Source: Pyxicephalus adspersus
Taxonomy: Eukaryota > Chordata > Amphibia > Anura > Pyxicephalidae
NCBI RefSeq assembly: GCF_032062135.1
Contig: NC_092859.1
Coordinates: 43,478,952-43,542,951, forward strand
Reading direction: 5' to 3'
Length of the DNA stretch: 64,000 nt
In this document: positions 12,493 through 26,062 of the stretch, piece by piece
Numbering within the stretch: position 1 is the stretch's first letter
Layout: every line of letters starts with the position of its first letter
Translations under genes and position numbers: made by a program
The notes under the pieces: generated by a model
Database searches by the model: none
What the model was told of the DNA's origin: nothing
Seen by the model: only the letters and a program-made list of their open reading frames with translations

Positions 12493-15400
12493 AACATTGG
12501 TCAATGCATCAATTGTCCAGCAGGAACCCTGTTCCCCATGCATATTTACAGTCTCACCCACACATCCTCAAAGCAACATTTTTTATTTATGTATTTTTTT
12601 AGCTGTGAGTCATGCTCTATAGCAATAAAATGTGAGTCATATCATGTAAGGAGGAGTAAACTAGTTTAAATGTCACGAAGAGAGTAAATTTTGTTTCTAC
12701 AACATTGGTACTTAATATAATTTATATTAGTGCCTTTTAGAGATCTTGGTGGACTAAAGACAGTCTAACAGTATAACCTACATTGCTCCTTCAGCCATAT
12801 CGAGCAAGTAAAAGGTCACCCAAGCAAGTTCTGGTATAAGGAGCTTGGTCCAACCACTGTATGCTTGCAATATATGGCAATTATGGCAACTTCCAACAAG
12901 GATATATGGCAATTAGGAAAAAACAAGTCATGGGCATTTGTCCTTGTTTCATCAAAAAATCTTATTCTTAAGGAGACAGTAGCAAAAATAGTACCCAACT
13001 ATTGAAAAGTCTTATATCTCTAAGCTTACTTAAAGAGGTAAAGAGCCAAATACAGTGCCCATTACCTTCTGACTGGCTGCTCTAAAAAAATAGACTTCGC
13101 TCCTTTCACAGATCCTTAAATAACCCCAACAATAAAATGTAATGAGATCATAACACAAGATCCACTTCAACAAGAAAAAAAACATGTTGCCCACTGTCAA
13201 GCCTTTTAATGTCAATTGTCAAAAAGCTGAATCTAACTATGAACAAAAGACCACACAGACAGGGAACCACTTGCTAAAATGTTTGCAATAAGAAGTATTT
13301 GTGCCGTCACATGGTAACATAACTGCAAACATTTTCTAGATAAAAATAGCCTTTAAGCAGGGCATTTCCTATTAAGGTCGCCATTAATAAGAAGGCCCAC
13401 AGCCAATACTAATACATATCTCAGTCATGAGGCAAAGTCTCAGAATACCACTTCCTCTTCTAGCTGTTAGATGGCAAGGGACTGTGTGAATATTCTGCTT
13501 GACTACTTCAGTTGATCAATCACAGCCTTCACTTAACCCAGATGTGGTCCCTTGTCATATCCAGGAGAAAAACAGGGCAAAACCTGCACCAAGGAACTCC
13601 AATCCAGGACAAAGGGTAATTTGGTGGATTGGACATACTGGCAAAATTGGTACTCTAGCCAAAGTCTTAATCATTAACAAGTCTCAATCAACCTTGTAAC
13701 GCTCTATAGCAAAAACAAAATGGACTTTCACTATTCAAAAAAAATAAATCACTTTGCTAAGGCATGTTATAAACGGATTGTTGATTGGGTAGCAAGAGCT
13801 AGTCCTGACAATTATAAATCGGCTCTTTAATCAAACAGCATTTCATATTCAAGAGTACTGATAAGAAAGTATGAGAAATTCACAACTACAGCAGTAACCA
13901 TGTGGGGATGAAGCTCACAGGCCAGCAGTGATTTTTATAGCTTTAATATCACTTATTCTTCAAGGCAGAATGTTTAGTCAATTTAGGAATACAAAAAAAA
14001 AAAGTTACTAAACAATGACCACATTGGTCTTTGGTCAGCTTGTCTTAACCTAACCTTTTTATTTTTATTGTGGCTGAAGTATGGAGTAGGTTGAGGACAG
14101 GTTAGCATTTTTATCCCCATGTTTCCCCCCTGTTCCCAATCCTGATAATGCTCATACTACTATTTTTTTATGAAGACAAAACAGACAGACATGGGTAAAC
14201 TTCTCCTAAATTGGGTAACAAGAAAATAAAAAAAATATTATTACTGCTCACTTCAATTAATGATCTGCCCCATTGTTGCAAGATAATTTAGAATTTTTAA
14301 TTCTGTAATTATTCAGTTATAAAATAAAAAGAAGGAAGCTTTATTACCTTGATAACAGCTTAGGCCTACAGGTGTAAAAGGGCTACATGTGGCATCAGCC
14401 TGACATTCCTGTGAACTGTCTTGGGGGTTTTACTACTGTGACCCTTGGTAAAGTGAATTTTCTTGATGGCACCCTATCACACCTTTACAAAAAGAGATTA
14501 ATAGGGGATGAGGGGAAATAATTCTAGATGGCTGCAGACATCACAAAGAAAAAAAATAAGATTCTAACCCATACCAAGAGCTTTAAGGACCCAACAGAAT
14601 CACCCATCGACAGGATAGACCCATCGATGCTACAATACAGCTTAGTAGCAAATGTGCCATGTTCAAGTATTGAATGCATACTTACACAATACGTTGAAAG
14701 GTCAAACCCTCCACAATAGGTTTAGCTGCACTTTAAGGTAGGCAGACTTCCATTGGATACAGATTAGAAGTGTTTGTTTAAATACTACACCTTTAATTAA
14801 ACCTGTGATGAACCTAAGTTCTAACCTCCTATGTTAACCAATGATCTGAGCCTGTGCCTTGGAACAATTACACAGATCAGAAAAGTCAATATAAAGTTGG
14901 AAGTACTTATCTGCATATTTCTTTGAGTAGCAGAATACTCAGGCATTTGCATGAAATAGTGGATGTGACCTCCATATTTCTCCCTGTATAGGTATATCTG
15001 CTCCCATTAAATATATTTTTCATTGTTCTGCCAAGTTGAATTCTGATTATCAACCACATCTCAATGTACAATTTACTTTTTGCCTCTTATGAAATAAGCA
15101 TCAATAAGCATCAGAATTTCTTCCTTAATTGTGTTTTAGCAGGAATCATACTAAAATTAAAAACCCAACCAGTTCAGACTGACTGGTCAGAAAATAAAAG
15201 CTGGATACCCAGAACAAGAGAATGAAGTTTGCGTAGTTAGACTGCTAAATATTTTGCATAACGTATGGAAGGGAAAAAAAATCCCTAACGGTATAAAAAG
15301 CACAAGTCAATTTCTGCTAGGAAAATAAATGTAAAAATATGCAGTGATTGATAGTGTTGTTTTAAGAGCCAGCGGGAAGCACCTGGCACTGATCATGTAT

Positions 15401-15971
15401 ATTATCCGCTAACATTTTACAGATCTTGTATTTTTTTTTCCATAATAAACATTATTTATTGAGAAAGCCTGCACAGGCATTTTGGAGGGCACTGGTCAGT
15501 GGATCCCCTGCTGTGATGCAACACAAGTTTTATAAAAGATAAATTTGGTGTAACCGCCAGTCTATGATGACATTGCAAGTCACAAACAAAAGACCTCGGC
15601 GCCCCATTAAAGTATCAAAACACAACATTTAATTACTAGTCGTGCCGAACAATAAACCTGCTGATTTGGGGACCCAAAAGGTTCATTGCGTTTTTGCCTC
15701 TATCTGTCTGACAGCTGCTGCATAGCTTCCCTTGAGTTATTAAGAGTCCCATCTCGCCCTCCTTCCACCCCTCCTCTTTCCATTTCTTCAACCTGATCCC
15801 CAGACTCCTCCTGATAGTTTAGAAATTACACACAAGATGCGAAGATTGTTACATACAAACCAGGAAAAGAAACATATCCAAAATACCTGGTGGACCATCT
15901 GATTTAAATTAGGAGAATCCTGAACATAAACTGTCAAATAGCAAATATAAATAAAAACTATAATAGTGAGG
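12493..15971. other. Intron segment without recognised features
   Basis: AT-rich intronic sequence upstream of the last-exon acceptor. Short frames (12329-12622 plus, 13499-13699 plus) show no family resemblance. No repeat family identified. Confidence 0.45.
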
Positions 15972-16015
15972 TTTTTTTTTTTGTCTTGTTTAGTCTAAAA
16001 AAAAAAAAAAAAAAA
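15972..16015. repeat. T-run facing A-run (snap-back homopolymers)
   Basis: About 11 T, a 14-15 nt spacer (GTCTTGTTTAGTCT) and about 19 A form a foldable inverted homopolymer pair. Confidence 0.7.
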
Positions 16016-16936
16016 GTCCTATGACCTATGACCAAAAAAAGTACAGTACAGCTACAGACACTACAATATTAAGGAGACCTACCTCCTATAACTTGCATCA
16101 TCCTATAAAATTTGCTGTAATACATTTTAATAAAATGTCTCAGCCAATGAAAAAAAAAAATACATTAGAATTTCAATCGGTTCTTGTTTTCTGACAAAAA
16201 CAGTCACACTCATTGCTTTTAGCCACAGCAAAACTGAAGCAATGTTAAAGCTTCCCTGGCCTAAAGGAATACATTGTTGAAGGCTGCATTCTGTATTGCT
16301 TCTCCTTGGAACACATTTTCCCCATTGAGTGTGTCGATTTTTATGGCTAATGATATTACTTTCTGCACTGCTCCTGGCATGTTGCAATCATAATTGGGTA
16401 CGTGTTTCAAGAAGCATTAAATCAATCTACAAGGGACCGCATCACACAATGTACTTGTACAGCAAGAGATTTGATGATGGGGTTGAAGACTGGGTATGTA
16501 CAGCCATTTAAAGAGAACCTGCATGGCTCCACAGACAGCATTTGATAGCTAACTTTGCTGAACAGACTTTTTGAGATGCTACGGAAAATGGTCACACAAC
16601 CAAAAGCTACAAAAGATTTTAAAAGAAGAGAAAATAGGCCAATCAATAGTGCTTCTTGATTCCTCTGTTCAGTAGAAATCAAATTGCCCGTTCTTAGGCT
16701 TTTTATTATTAATCAACTAATGTTGGATTTATCTAGCTACATAGTTTACAACTTCAATTTGCTTAAGACTATTTCCTTATGCTGAGTTTAGAGGTATTTG
16801 CACTTTAAGCGCACTTATACTTCTTATGCTCCAATACCTCCAGCAAGTATTATACCTACATGTATCAGGTCCACTAGACTTTCTCTGTGTGTTCTGCTCC
16901 ACAACCATATTAACCATTCATCAAAATCTTTACTGT
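16016..16936. other. Intron segment, nothing recognised
   Basis: Mixed AT-rich sequence. Frames of 60-90 codons on both strands look like chance. Confidence 0.4.
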
Positions 16937-17214
16937 TAAGGCTAGGTTCAGACCTACCTCTGCATCAAACAGTCCTGCATGACTCCAACTCACACTGCAG
17001 AGCTTGTTCTTTCTTAGTTATCAGCACCTGCAGATTTGACAGAGGGGTGGGGTGGGGGGTGGATTATTGATTGGTACTGTATCACTCACTGCCTCCCCCA
17101 TTTATTCCCTTTGGGGATGCCGTGGGTAGAAGTTACTTGTGTCTCCCCCAAGGCAGCGGTTTATTAGCAAGTGGTAACTACACCGCAAACCTCACTGCCA
17201 GTCTGGACTGGTGC
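16937..17214. repeat. MITE-like element
   Basis: The left end reads AAGGCTAGGTTCAGACCTACC and the right end, read inward, CACCAGTCCAGACTGGCAGTGAGG. These are weakly related imperfect ends. The internal TATCACTCACTGC and ACCGCAAACCTCACTGCCAG are shared with 1320-1475. A G-rich patch (GGGGTGGGGTGGGGGGTGG) lies at about 17043-17061. Target duplications are not clear, so the family is unassigned. Confidence 0.4.
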
Positions 17215-19018
17215 GCCCACAGCATGAATAGAGAGGTGTACATAACTTAAAGGAGAGACTGTACAAGGACGTTGAAGCACCAGTAGCGTGCTAGTCATCT
17301 GTGTTAAATATGAACAGTTTCAGACAAGTCAAAAAACACAACACCAAAGCCACTTGTACTGGGTGTGTGTCTGTATCTGGCACCCACGAGCCCTTATGAA
17401 ATCAATATTAGCCTTAATTCTCTTGTTTTAGTCTGCAAAAGGCAAGGGTTCCCCTTAAAACTGAATTGTCAGAAAAAGAAAAATACCAATGAAAAACCCA
17501 GAGGGTGATGTAGCAAATGGACAGCCATAAAAAACTGACATTTTGTTTCTGGGAAGGGGGATCACCTTCAAAGCTAAAACAGACCATGCACAGAGGAATC
17601 TTTTGATATGACTAAAGATGTGAAAACTGCCCTTTCTTATTAGTATAGCTCAAAATTCAGACTCTACATCAAACAGGTCTTCTTTCAAATGCCATTTTGT
17701 GAATAATAAATGATGATACTATAAATTTAGTTCATACTTTAAAGGGGATACCGCAATAATCTATTGATCATTGAAGATACTGCTTACTAGCTCCAGAACA
17801 GGAATTCTGTAAACGACCACTATTCCAGAGTCAAGCAAATGACTGCTTCTATCACAGCCTTTCCACACAAATTGTTTTCTTTAATAAAATATTACCTTTA
17901 TTGTCTACAGAACTTAATTAGTACCAGCAATAGTCTTTGCAGCTGAAAAAAATGTATAATTTATGGCTTCTAGAAAGCCTTCAAAGAACAAAGACAGTAT
18001 GGTATCTAACAGCATACAGTGTTTCATTAATAAATCTTTTTTTTTGCTCTATGTTCAGGTACCACCAAGAAACAGAACTCTCATCTGTTTTAGAGCAGTT
18101 CAAAGGTCAGCACTAAGAAAAGAAAAATGGGGTCTTTGAAATGCTGACCTGAGCAGTGCTGCCCATTTGTGATCTGATAACCCACCATTCTGCCTGGAGG
18201 GGAACAAATGTTCATTGATGATGTTGTGTCAGGGGAATACAGTGATTTGATCACTCCAGGAATGTACCACCAGGGTTAATCAGTGGGAACATAACTTCAG
18301 CCAAACATGTGCCTAAAACACTGATAAAGTGTTTTATCTACTAAATAACTAGAAAGTAATGCTTTACCACCCAGTTATACTATTATGGCTGCATTGCATA
18401 AAAAGGGTAACTATACATTCCAACACACGGTTGTCTGCACAATTGCATTTATTCTTCCTACTTATTTTTGGTCTACTGGTGATCACCACTTTACCGATAA
18501 GATCTACCCCTATGCCTCTGGATCCTGTACACCTACATTGTGCATATTTGGGAATGGCACAGATTTCAGATAGCCTGCCTGGAGTTGGGCATTAGGTACC
18601 TTACCTGCTTGCCATTACACTGTAACCTCTAGAACTTCAATAAAAAGACATTTTGGGCAACTACAATATGAGTTTTAAAAGGTTATTAAAATATTTAGGG
18701 GAATGTTTTACAGCTTATTATCAGGATTTGGGATGCATATCCTATTACCTTAAACAATAGAAAAATATTTTGTTCTGTGTATATCTATCAACCAGACTAA
18801 TGCTCACCAACATTTAATTCTTCTCCGTCCCTTTCTCCATATAAAACTGTTGCATGATACAGAGTAAATCAGCTTAAAAATGTCAAGTCTATGTAGACCA
18901 TAGATTAACTTTAACTTAGATCTGTAGCAATATGTCAGGATCTCACAATTTTACAACAAATATAAACAAATCCAAGTTTATGCTGCCTATAAATACCCCA
19001 AAATAACAAAAGCCACAA
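17215..19018. other. Intron segment, nothing recognised
   Basis: AT-rich intronic sequence. The overlapping frames at 18359-18595 have no homology I recognise and no coding signature. Confidence 0.4.
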
Positions 19019-19058
19019 ACATACACACACACACAAATAAAAAAATAAATAAATAAAA
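19019..19058. repeat. (CA)n followed by (AAAT)n simple repeat
   Basis: A short CA dinucleotide run passes straight into AAATAAATAAATAAAA. Confidence 0.85.
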
Positions 19059-19364
19059 GGTGGACAACCCCTTTAAACTGCAAAGCTACCTTGTGGAAAT
19101 AATAACCTTCATACATCCTTAACTACTAAAACAAATATTTGGATAGGTAAAGTCACTACCTTAGCACTTTTGGTCTAAAGTAAACATTTTGTTGACAAGA
19201 CACACAATGCTCCCTGCCTTTCTGCTTTTGCCCCACTGAGGTTGGAGGCTGCCAATCCCCACCACAACAACAGGTTAACTATTACTAAAAGCAGCACACC
19301 CCTGTCCTCACTAAAGCAATGTCAAGTGAGTGGAAGAGGAACAGGAGGTCATTTACCAGAGTCC

Positions 19365-19560
19365 TTTCTACATCGCGGGTTGCAGAGTCGCCTGCCCTGC
19401 CGACTTTAGAACTTTATAATGTGGCAGACCGCAGCCTAATCTTGGCACGTCCCGGGTTAGCGGACTATCGAAATTTTCACCGCTCTTCCCTGTGGCAGTG
19501 CGCATGTATAGGAAAGAGATAAAGAGAGAGAAAGGACGGCCAGTGAGACAGGGAGAGACG
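19365..19560. other. CpG cluster inside the intron
   Basis: About a dozen CpGs occur in under 200 bp (for example CATCGCGGG, GGCACGTCCCGGG, ATTTTCACCGCTC), against an AT-rich CpG-poor background. It could be a small alternative or antisense promoter, or a young unrecognised repeat. No TATA box or exon can be assigned. Confidence 0.35.
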
Positions 19561-22500
19561 GAACATGACATACACAAACTGCAATGTGAAGTCCCAAATG
19601 TGACAAGTGCAGAAACTAGAACCAACTACTGTATATATTTCCTTATCAATAGATTAGTATATAGAGGACCTCCATTTTTATCATTATAGCTTACATACTC
19701 TAAAGGATGTGTCTTACCCCAAATAATTATATGGACAGAGGCCTGACATTTCTTAGATGGCCTTTTTTCCGTAGTTTTTTTTACTGCTGAACTTTGAGCA
19801 ATCTACTGAAATTATCAGGGGTCCTGCTATTTTCTGATAAACTTATCTAAAGAACCCTGTATACAGAGAAGCAGCAATAAGCATTCCCAGTACCTCTTTA
19901 AATATGTGTACTACAAAGGTTCACCAGTGATCTGCAGAGACAAGGATCTATCTAAAGGGATGTTAGATGTGTCTTGTTCAGTACAGAACCAGAAAACATT
20001 CACCATCTGCCTCTCCCAATTCTTTTAGCAAATCTTTTGTGAATGAAGACACATGCTATAAAAGTTCTTATGGACTATATTGGTGGCATTAGTCTAAAAT
20101 GGCAGCATTTCTGCCACTTCCTCTGTCAGTGGGGGTACTTCCCCATTTCTCAATAGTTTAGGTTTTTAATATGTGCACTCAACTCTCTGTGCTACACTAT
20201 TTTTTGGAGCTTTGACTTCTTAAAACAAGAACTTATCTCTGAGTAATTATGACTCTTTTTCTGCTTCTAGGTGCTGAGGTGTCAATTTCTACATGCATCT
20301 GATGACCCAATGCTTGAGTCAGTAACTCCACTTACATAGGACAGGTCTTGCATGTCATCACTCAGTCTGACAAGGTTGTAATGATCCATGCATACATGAC
20401 TGCCAAGCTTCTACTAATATCAGTGGCTGTAGGTCTACAAATATAGGTAGAAATGACTCCTCTTTGGAGACTCGCAAAATAGGACCAATAGCACAAACAT
20501 AAAATGCAGCAAGCTGCAATAGTCTAGAACATGCTAAAACAAGGGGAAAATGTAATTTAAAATAAGCTTGGTGGACCATTTGTTGCTGCAGCAGCCATCA
20601 GCAATAATGCAGGACTTACACATATTCTCAGTAATCTAAAATTACAAGTGGAGGCCCACAGGAGGAAAAGCTAGGCATTGCGTGAAGCATAGCGGAAGCC
20701 AAAGGGAATATGGAAACAGGCATGCAAATGAGGAGCTGAAGCGTGCACCATTTTTAAAAAAACCAGTATACCTCTATGAGGGACTTCAAGGCAGAGTGAT
20801 AAACATGATTAGAAAAATTAATAAAAATGAAAGAGACCAATAGCTCAAAGCCTAAGTGTACCTTTAAATGAGACGCTAGTACCATACCTCTAGTTTATTA
20901 AAAATGTATAGGCGGTGATTAGTTTACGTTTGGTTGGTATTGGAAACACCACCACCTGTTTGCACTAAGTGTAGAAAAAATCCCAAATAAATCTTTTATA
21001 GTATATGTATATATGTCCATTATCAGATTTTTATACACAAAGCCAGAATAATGTAAGAACTAGACCATAGTTGCTAACTTTTTCAAAAGACCCCTGTCGA
21101 TAGGCTTTTGATTGTATCACATGAGTTTGGTATTCCCTTCCAAGTCAATGGAAATGCAAAACTCAGTTGAAGCAGGTGAAAACATAGAACATTACAATGA
21201 AACAAAAGAAAGATTTAACTGGGCTTTAGAATAACCTTGACTTTTCAAATTGCAACAAGCTATTCTACAAATGATTGTAAGTGTTAATTACAATCATAGC
21301 TACAGGGGGCATTCTGTAAAGCCTATGTGTAAAGAATGTTCTCCAGTACACATTGTCTCCTTGTGTAATGGACTTGACATACATTGGAGTAGAATGACTA
21401 TGTGACCGCAATAGGCAGACTGTCCCATGTAGCACACAGGATACAGGGCTTGAACGCAAAGGTGAGTTTTTACAAAAACAGCCTTTACAAATAAAGTTGA
21501 TGACATCCTTACAAGTTGAATAACCAAAAATCAAGAGGTTTGCTTTTTTCCCCACTAAAAACAAGCTAACTATTGTCAAGTGGAATGGGAATATTGGTAA
21601 ATGTGTCACCCCTTTAAAAATATACCAGCTGGGTAGTGATCAGTAAATGCTCGTGTCTGCTTTCATCCACATTTTTATTTTTATTATTTTCTATATTTTA
21701 CAATGCAAAAGATATTTCTACAGAAGGAGACAGCAAAAATTTATCAAGGCAGATACGTTTGCCGTGAATATCATTATCTGCAATTCCTATTTAAACACAC
21801 ATTACTCTAATAGCTATTCTAATTCTAGAATTCTAATAAGCAAAAAAACTCATGCAAGAAGAATAAAGACAGCTGTGCAGACCTATGTATAGTGTAATTC
21901 CAGACACAGAAAATGTAAATATATACACATACAGCTATACACATTGATACAATGCTAAAAATCTTAAGGGGAAAGGACCTGATACCATCTGAAAGGAAGC
22001 TTACAATCTATTCCCAGAGGCTTACTTCTTCAGAATAATTATATGCTTGCTGAATCTAGCATGGGGATTTCGGAGACCCCACACAATTATACTGGCTGAA
22101 ATAACAGGGTAGTGGAGGAAAATATATCAGGCATTATATTTTCCATGTAACTGCATGTGTGTTGCAAGAGTCCCTGGAGAACATTCTACAACCTCAAGAC
22201 ACCTAAAGCAGAACTCTAGCCCAACCTTTAGTCTGTCACCATTGTATAAGTTTCTCTCCTATACTGAATTTGCTTGCTCTGGTTTATTTGCATACTATGA
22301 GTTTCTCGCATTTGAATGGGGCCCCCTATTTCCTGGCTAATGGACATCCAGCATCACCTAACCCTTTGCTTTACTCTACCTGCCTCCCCCAGCCTTTCAT
22401 TCATTGGCTTTCAGTCAATAAGCTTAGCCTACAGACTGAACAGTCTATTGGGTAACACATTTTCTTTTAATGGATCATTACTTCTTGCCCACCACTTGCC

Positions 22501-22689
22501 AGGTGCTGCCAATAATATTTGGGGTCTTAGCAAAGAAAAAAAAACAAAAACAAAAAAACACCCTTCTGGTGCCCTCCCCCCTCTTCCTCCCCAGTATGTC
22601 CCATCCCACTCCAAAGTTTGTCCAAGCATCTGAGTATGCCTTCCCAGTGTCCCAGCTTCTGCAGTGTGTTCCCTGAACCTCATTACACA
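19561..22689. other. Intron segment, nothing firmly recognised
   Basis: AT-rich sequence with scattered short frames and a pyrimidine-rich portion near 22540-22600. No repeat family or exon can be supported. Confidence 0.35.
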
Positions 22690-22860
22690 TAGGCCGCTCT
22701 TTATTTAATGTTTCACCTGGTGCTCCCTTCATTACAGGGCTAACCTTAGTACTTCCTTCATATTAGTGCCCACCGTATTGTTCTTTTGTTATAGTGCTCC
22801 ATAAAAACCCCTTTATTACAGTTCATAGAAATGTTCTCCTTAATATAATCCCCTTCCTGT
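22690..22860 (+). repeat. Degenerate tandem array, about 25-30 bp period
   Basis: Successive variants of the motif TTcATTAcAGtGCcC recur: CTTCATTACAGGGC, TTCATATTAGTGCCC, TTTGTTATAGTGCTCC, CTTTATTACAGTTC, CTTAATATAATCCCC. This is an eroded minisatellite-like repeat. Confidence 0.45.
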
Positions 22861-24140
22861 GCCCCAGGGAGCACTATGGTTGGCCTAGTACAGAGTAGCA
22901 CAGATGGAGCAGTACGATGGGTGCTTATTTTTCACTAATCCCAATCTTGATAACTGGCAATCTTCTTGATTATAAGGACCTGATGGTCCTATAGGATAAT
23001 AGTCCTATGACCATTGGGTCTGTTTTGATGTGATTGCATTGCATGTGGCTGAGAAAGGACTGTGATCTGAAGCAGGACAGGTGAAAACAATCATTTAGGA
23101 TGCTCTGCTAAATGTCCCATTATGCACCAGGGTGGGTTCAAATTGCCGTATGCCTGGAATCTTGCTGATATACCCACTTTAGGAAACGCCGTTCTATGGG
23201 AAACAAATTCTAAACTCTACATGTTTTCCTTTAGCCTTAAACAAAAAAAGTATTGGTAAAATCTTAAATCCATTTCTTTTTCCTTAATTTTCCAATCCAG
23301 GGACACATCATGTAGGAGCAAATTCCCATTGTTCCTGGAATGAGGGTCTCTATTAACAGATTTAACTGAACCTATTTTTAGTTGGGTTTCTATTTCCTTT
23401 GTATTAGATATACCTGAAACAAGATTTGAAGGTACAGGCAGAGGCAATACCTGCAATAATTTTGATGCTCCGGAGCACTTTATTTTGTGCTGCAGTTTTC
23501 TCCTCTCTTTCAATACTCAAACATTATTTTTAAACTTTTATGCAACAGAAAAAGACAGAACAAAATGCACTTTTGTAGTTGCTGACTGGGGTGTTACAAG
23601 CAGCTTTAGTTTCCAGACAGAAGGAACCTTCTTAGTTTCTATAATGGTAATGAAAACCTGGATCTATTCAGCCAGCTCTATTTTAGATATTCAATCTGCA
23701 CGTTTCTCCTGTTTGGTTTGTCATTACCCATACAGGCACAATTATACCACCCTCAGGGATACTCAATATGTGTGCTTACTTGATTCAGCAATTTATTTTA
23801 AGTGCAAGAAAGCATGTTTGAAACACCATTAGACCTGGGCTAACAGGGAGAAAGTAGTAATTACTAAAAGTTTTCCAAAAGTCCATCATCTTGGGTAACA
23901 GGGAGGTGTGTATTTTATCTTTGTTTTAAGTGATAAATGACCTTGGTTGTCCAGAAGATATTACATGTCTAACTTCCACAAAGTAAAGTCTATATACCAC
24001 AACCCATCTCTATTTAATGTTTTAGTGTGACCTAACCCAGTTACCTACTCCCTCTCTGAAACTACAGGCTCCTCAATGACTGGCTGATGTTCTTCAGGAC
24101 TTTGATCATATCTATGGAACCTCATTAAGATTTTGCAACT
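22861..24140. other. Intron segment, nothing recognised
   Basis: Unique-looking intronic sequence. The frames 23217-23513 (minus) and 23485-23832 (plus) show no recognisable domain and lack supporting splice context. Confidence 0.35.
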
Positions 24141-24142
24141 TA

Positions 24143-24684
24143 CCGTATTTTTTGCCATATAAGACGCACTTTTTCTTCCCCAAAACAGGGGGGGAAAAGT
24201 TAGTGCGTCCTATACGACAAATGTGTTAAAAAAAATAATTAGAATATTATACTCACCCGATCCTGCGTGTGTTTCTGGCTGCAGCGTGTCTCTCTCTTCT
24301 CTCCTCTGCCAGCATCGTGTTTTCTCCTGTCTGTAAAGCAAAGCGAAAGAAGCCGGCACAGCGCCACCTGCTGTTCCCTGTCCTAACTGCCGTACAATAG
24401 AAAAAAAGCACAGAGTGATCAGAAGGGGAATTTGAATGACACAGAGTGATCAGAAGGGGAATTTGAATGACACAGAGTGATCAGAAGGGGAATTTGAAAA
24501 GTACAGAGTGATCAGAAAGGGAATTTGAATGGCACATGAGTGATCAGAAGGGGAATACCGGTATGAATAGCACATGAGTGATCAGAAGGGGAATAATCTT
24601 TCAGAATCTTTTTTTCTAGATTTTCCTCCTTTAAAATTGGGTGCGTCTTATATTCCGGAGCGTCTTATACGGCGAAAAATACGG
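24143..24684. mobile_element. MITE with CCGTATTTTT inverted ends and internal minisatellite
   Basis: The left end CCGTATTTTTTGCCATATAAG and the inverted right end CCGTATTTTTCGCCGTATAAG match at 24 of the first 27 positions. Both ends abut TA (24141-24142 and 24685-24686), consistent with a TA target duplication. GCGTC(C/T)TAT and ATAAGACGC motifs recur near both ends. The interior has no coding capacity and includes a CpG-containing stretch and a 31-bp tandem repeat. Non-autonomous; superfamily not assigned with certainty. Confidence 0.8.
24411..24597. repeat. 31-bp minisatellite, six units, inside a MITE
   Basis: Units start at 24411, 24442, 24473, 24504, 24535 and 24573. Each contains the core GAGTGATCAGAAGGGGAAT (one AAAGGG variant). 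Units 1 and 2 are identical, units 3 and 4 vary, and units 5 and 6 carry CATGAGTG in place of CAGAGTG, with an 8-bp class insertion (ACCGGTATG) in unit 5. Confidence 0.92.
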
Positions 24685-24687
24685 TAA

Positions 24688-26062
24688 TATATAGTTGCTG
24701 AGAAAAACAGAACTTATCTAATGCAACTTGGAAAAGTGCAGGTAATGTGATGCCATGAAGGTAAATGCTTTATGAATAGGCTCCAAACTTTAATGACTTA
24801 TTCTTCTAAATCTACTAGCGAGTCTTATTTTTCTTCCTTAAACTGAAGAGAGGAGTAACTAGGTGTATTCATACTGCGCTCTATACACAATGGGAGTGTT
24901 TGGAAAGATTGCTATCAGCTCTATTACAAAGACAACACAGGGTGAAAAAAATATGAAGAAAGACCTGAGGGCAGAAAAGATACAAGAGACAGATACATTG
25001 AGACATCACTAGAAGCAGCAAACTTAACTCTAAGTAAAAAAACATAAAAAACTTGGAAAGCTTAAAGGCCTATACTTATTTGAATGTAAATTTCTGCTGT
25101 GCATTTCTTTTCTAATTTAAAGTCTAACAGTACTTATAGAGTATATATAAAAGTGCCATTGGTTCTTTATTACAAATTTTCCCTGGCATTATGAGTTCAA
25201 ATGCTTATAAAAAAAATCAGCATACATAGCTTTGGCCAATTCTGGCATAACATCTCCATTGTATTTATTGTCATCTAATCTTCATGTGCTAGACTGAAGG
25301 ATCTACTGGGCAACTATTATCATCAGAAGCCACAATCTTAGATGCAGTTTACAGCCCCTACTAGTTAAGAAACCAAGAAAGTATAGAAGCCTGGTTGAGA
25401 CATAGGTAATATTTTTACATTTTAGCATACTGGCAATACATATGCCTAAAGTCTTTGCAGGGACAGTATAGTCACATACTCCCCTTGCACTTCATTCTGT
25501 CAATGTAAAAAAAATATTTCTAAAACTTCGGCAACTGAAAAGTCATATTTGGGTTAATGTACTTCAGGTTATTTTTGCCCTTTTTTGTTAAAGTAAAGAG
25601 AACTGTGTAAAGAGAACTGGCTGAAAAGGATTACGAAATTGAAACATTAGCTAGAACTGGCTTTTATGATAACAAGAATTATTATTTAATTCTTCAACGT
25701 ATCATTTAAAATGTACACAATGTACAGCCCCTAGATGGTTGTTGTCCAAGATGAATGATCCTCTTGTTTATTGACAAATCGTGGTGGATCACCAAATGAC
25801 CATTGCATTTTTCTACGGTGAAGGACGCAGCAGGATGCCTCTTGTTCTTCCTCACCCCTTGACTCTTCATATAACTGAACAGTGCTAGGTTGGTCTTGTG
25901 TTACTGAAAATGATCATGAATGTTCATCTCCAGCAACATGAACAATATCGATATTCAGCCTAAATTAATGTAAATACCTGACAATACCCAGAAATCCAGT
26001 AATAATGCAAGTTCTTCTCAAGCAGTGTTATCAGTCCCACCCCATTCACTGCTGTTAACTAT
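24688..26062. other. Intron segment, nothing recognised
   Basis: AT-rich intronic sequence without an identifiable repeat or exon. Confidence 0.4.

Noticed and set aside
12132..12622. Other frames over the last PCDH1 exon
   Set aside because: Shadows of the real reading frame or read-through into the intron past the acceptor at 12468.
18359..18595. Two overlapping plus-strand frames
   Set aside because: No homology, overlapping in different frames, no splice context.
24411..24597. CRISPR-like repeat array
   Set aside because: Units are contiguous without unique spacers and sit inside a transposon of a vertebrate genome: a minisatellite.
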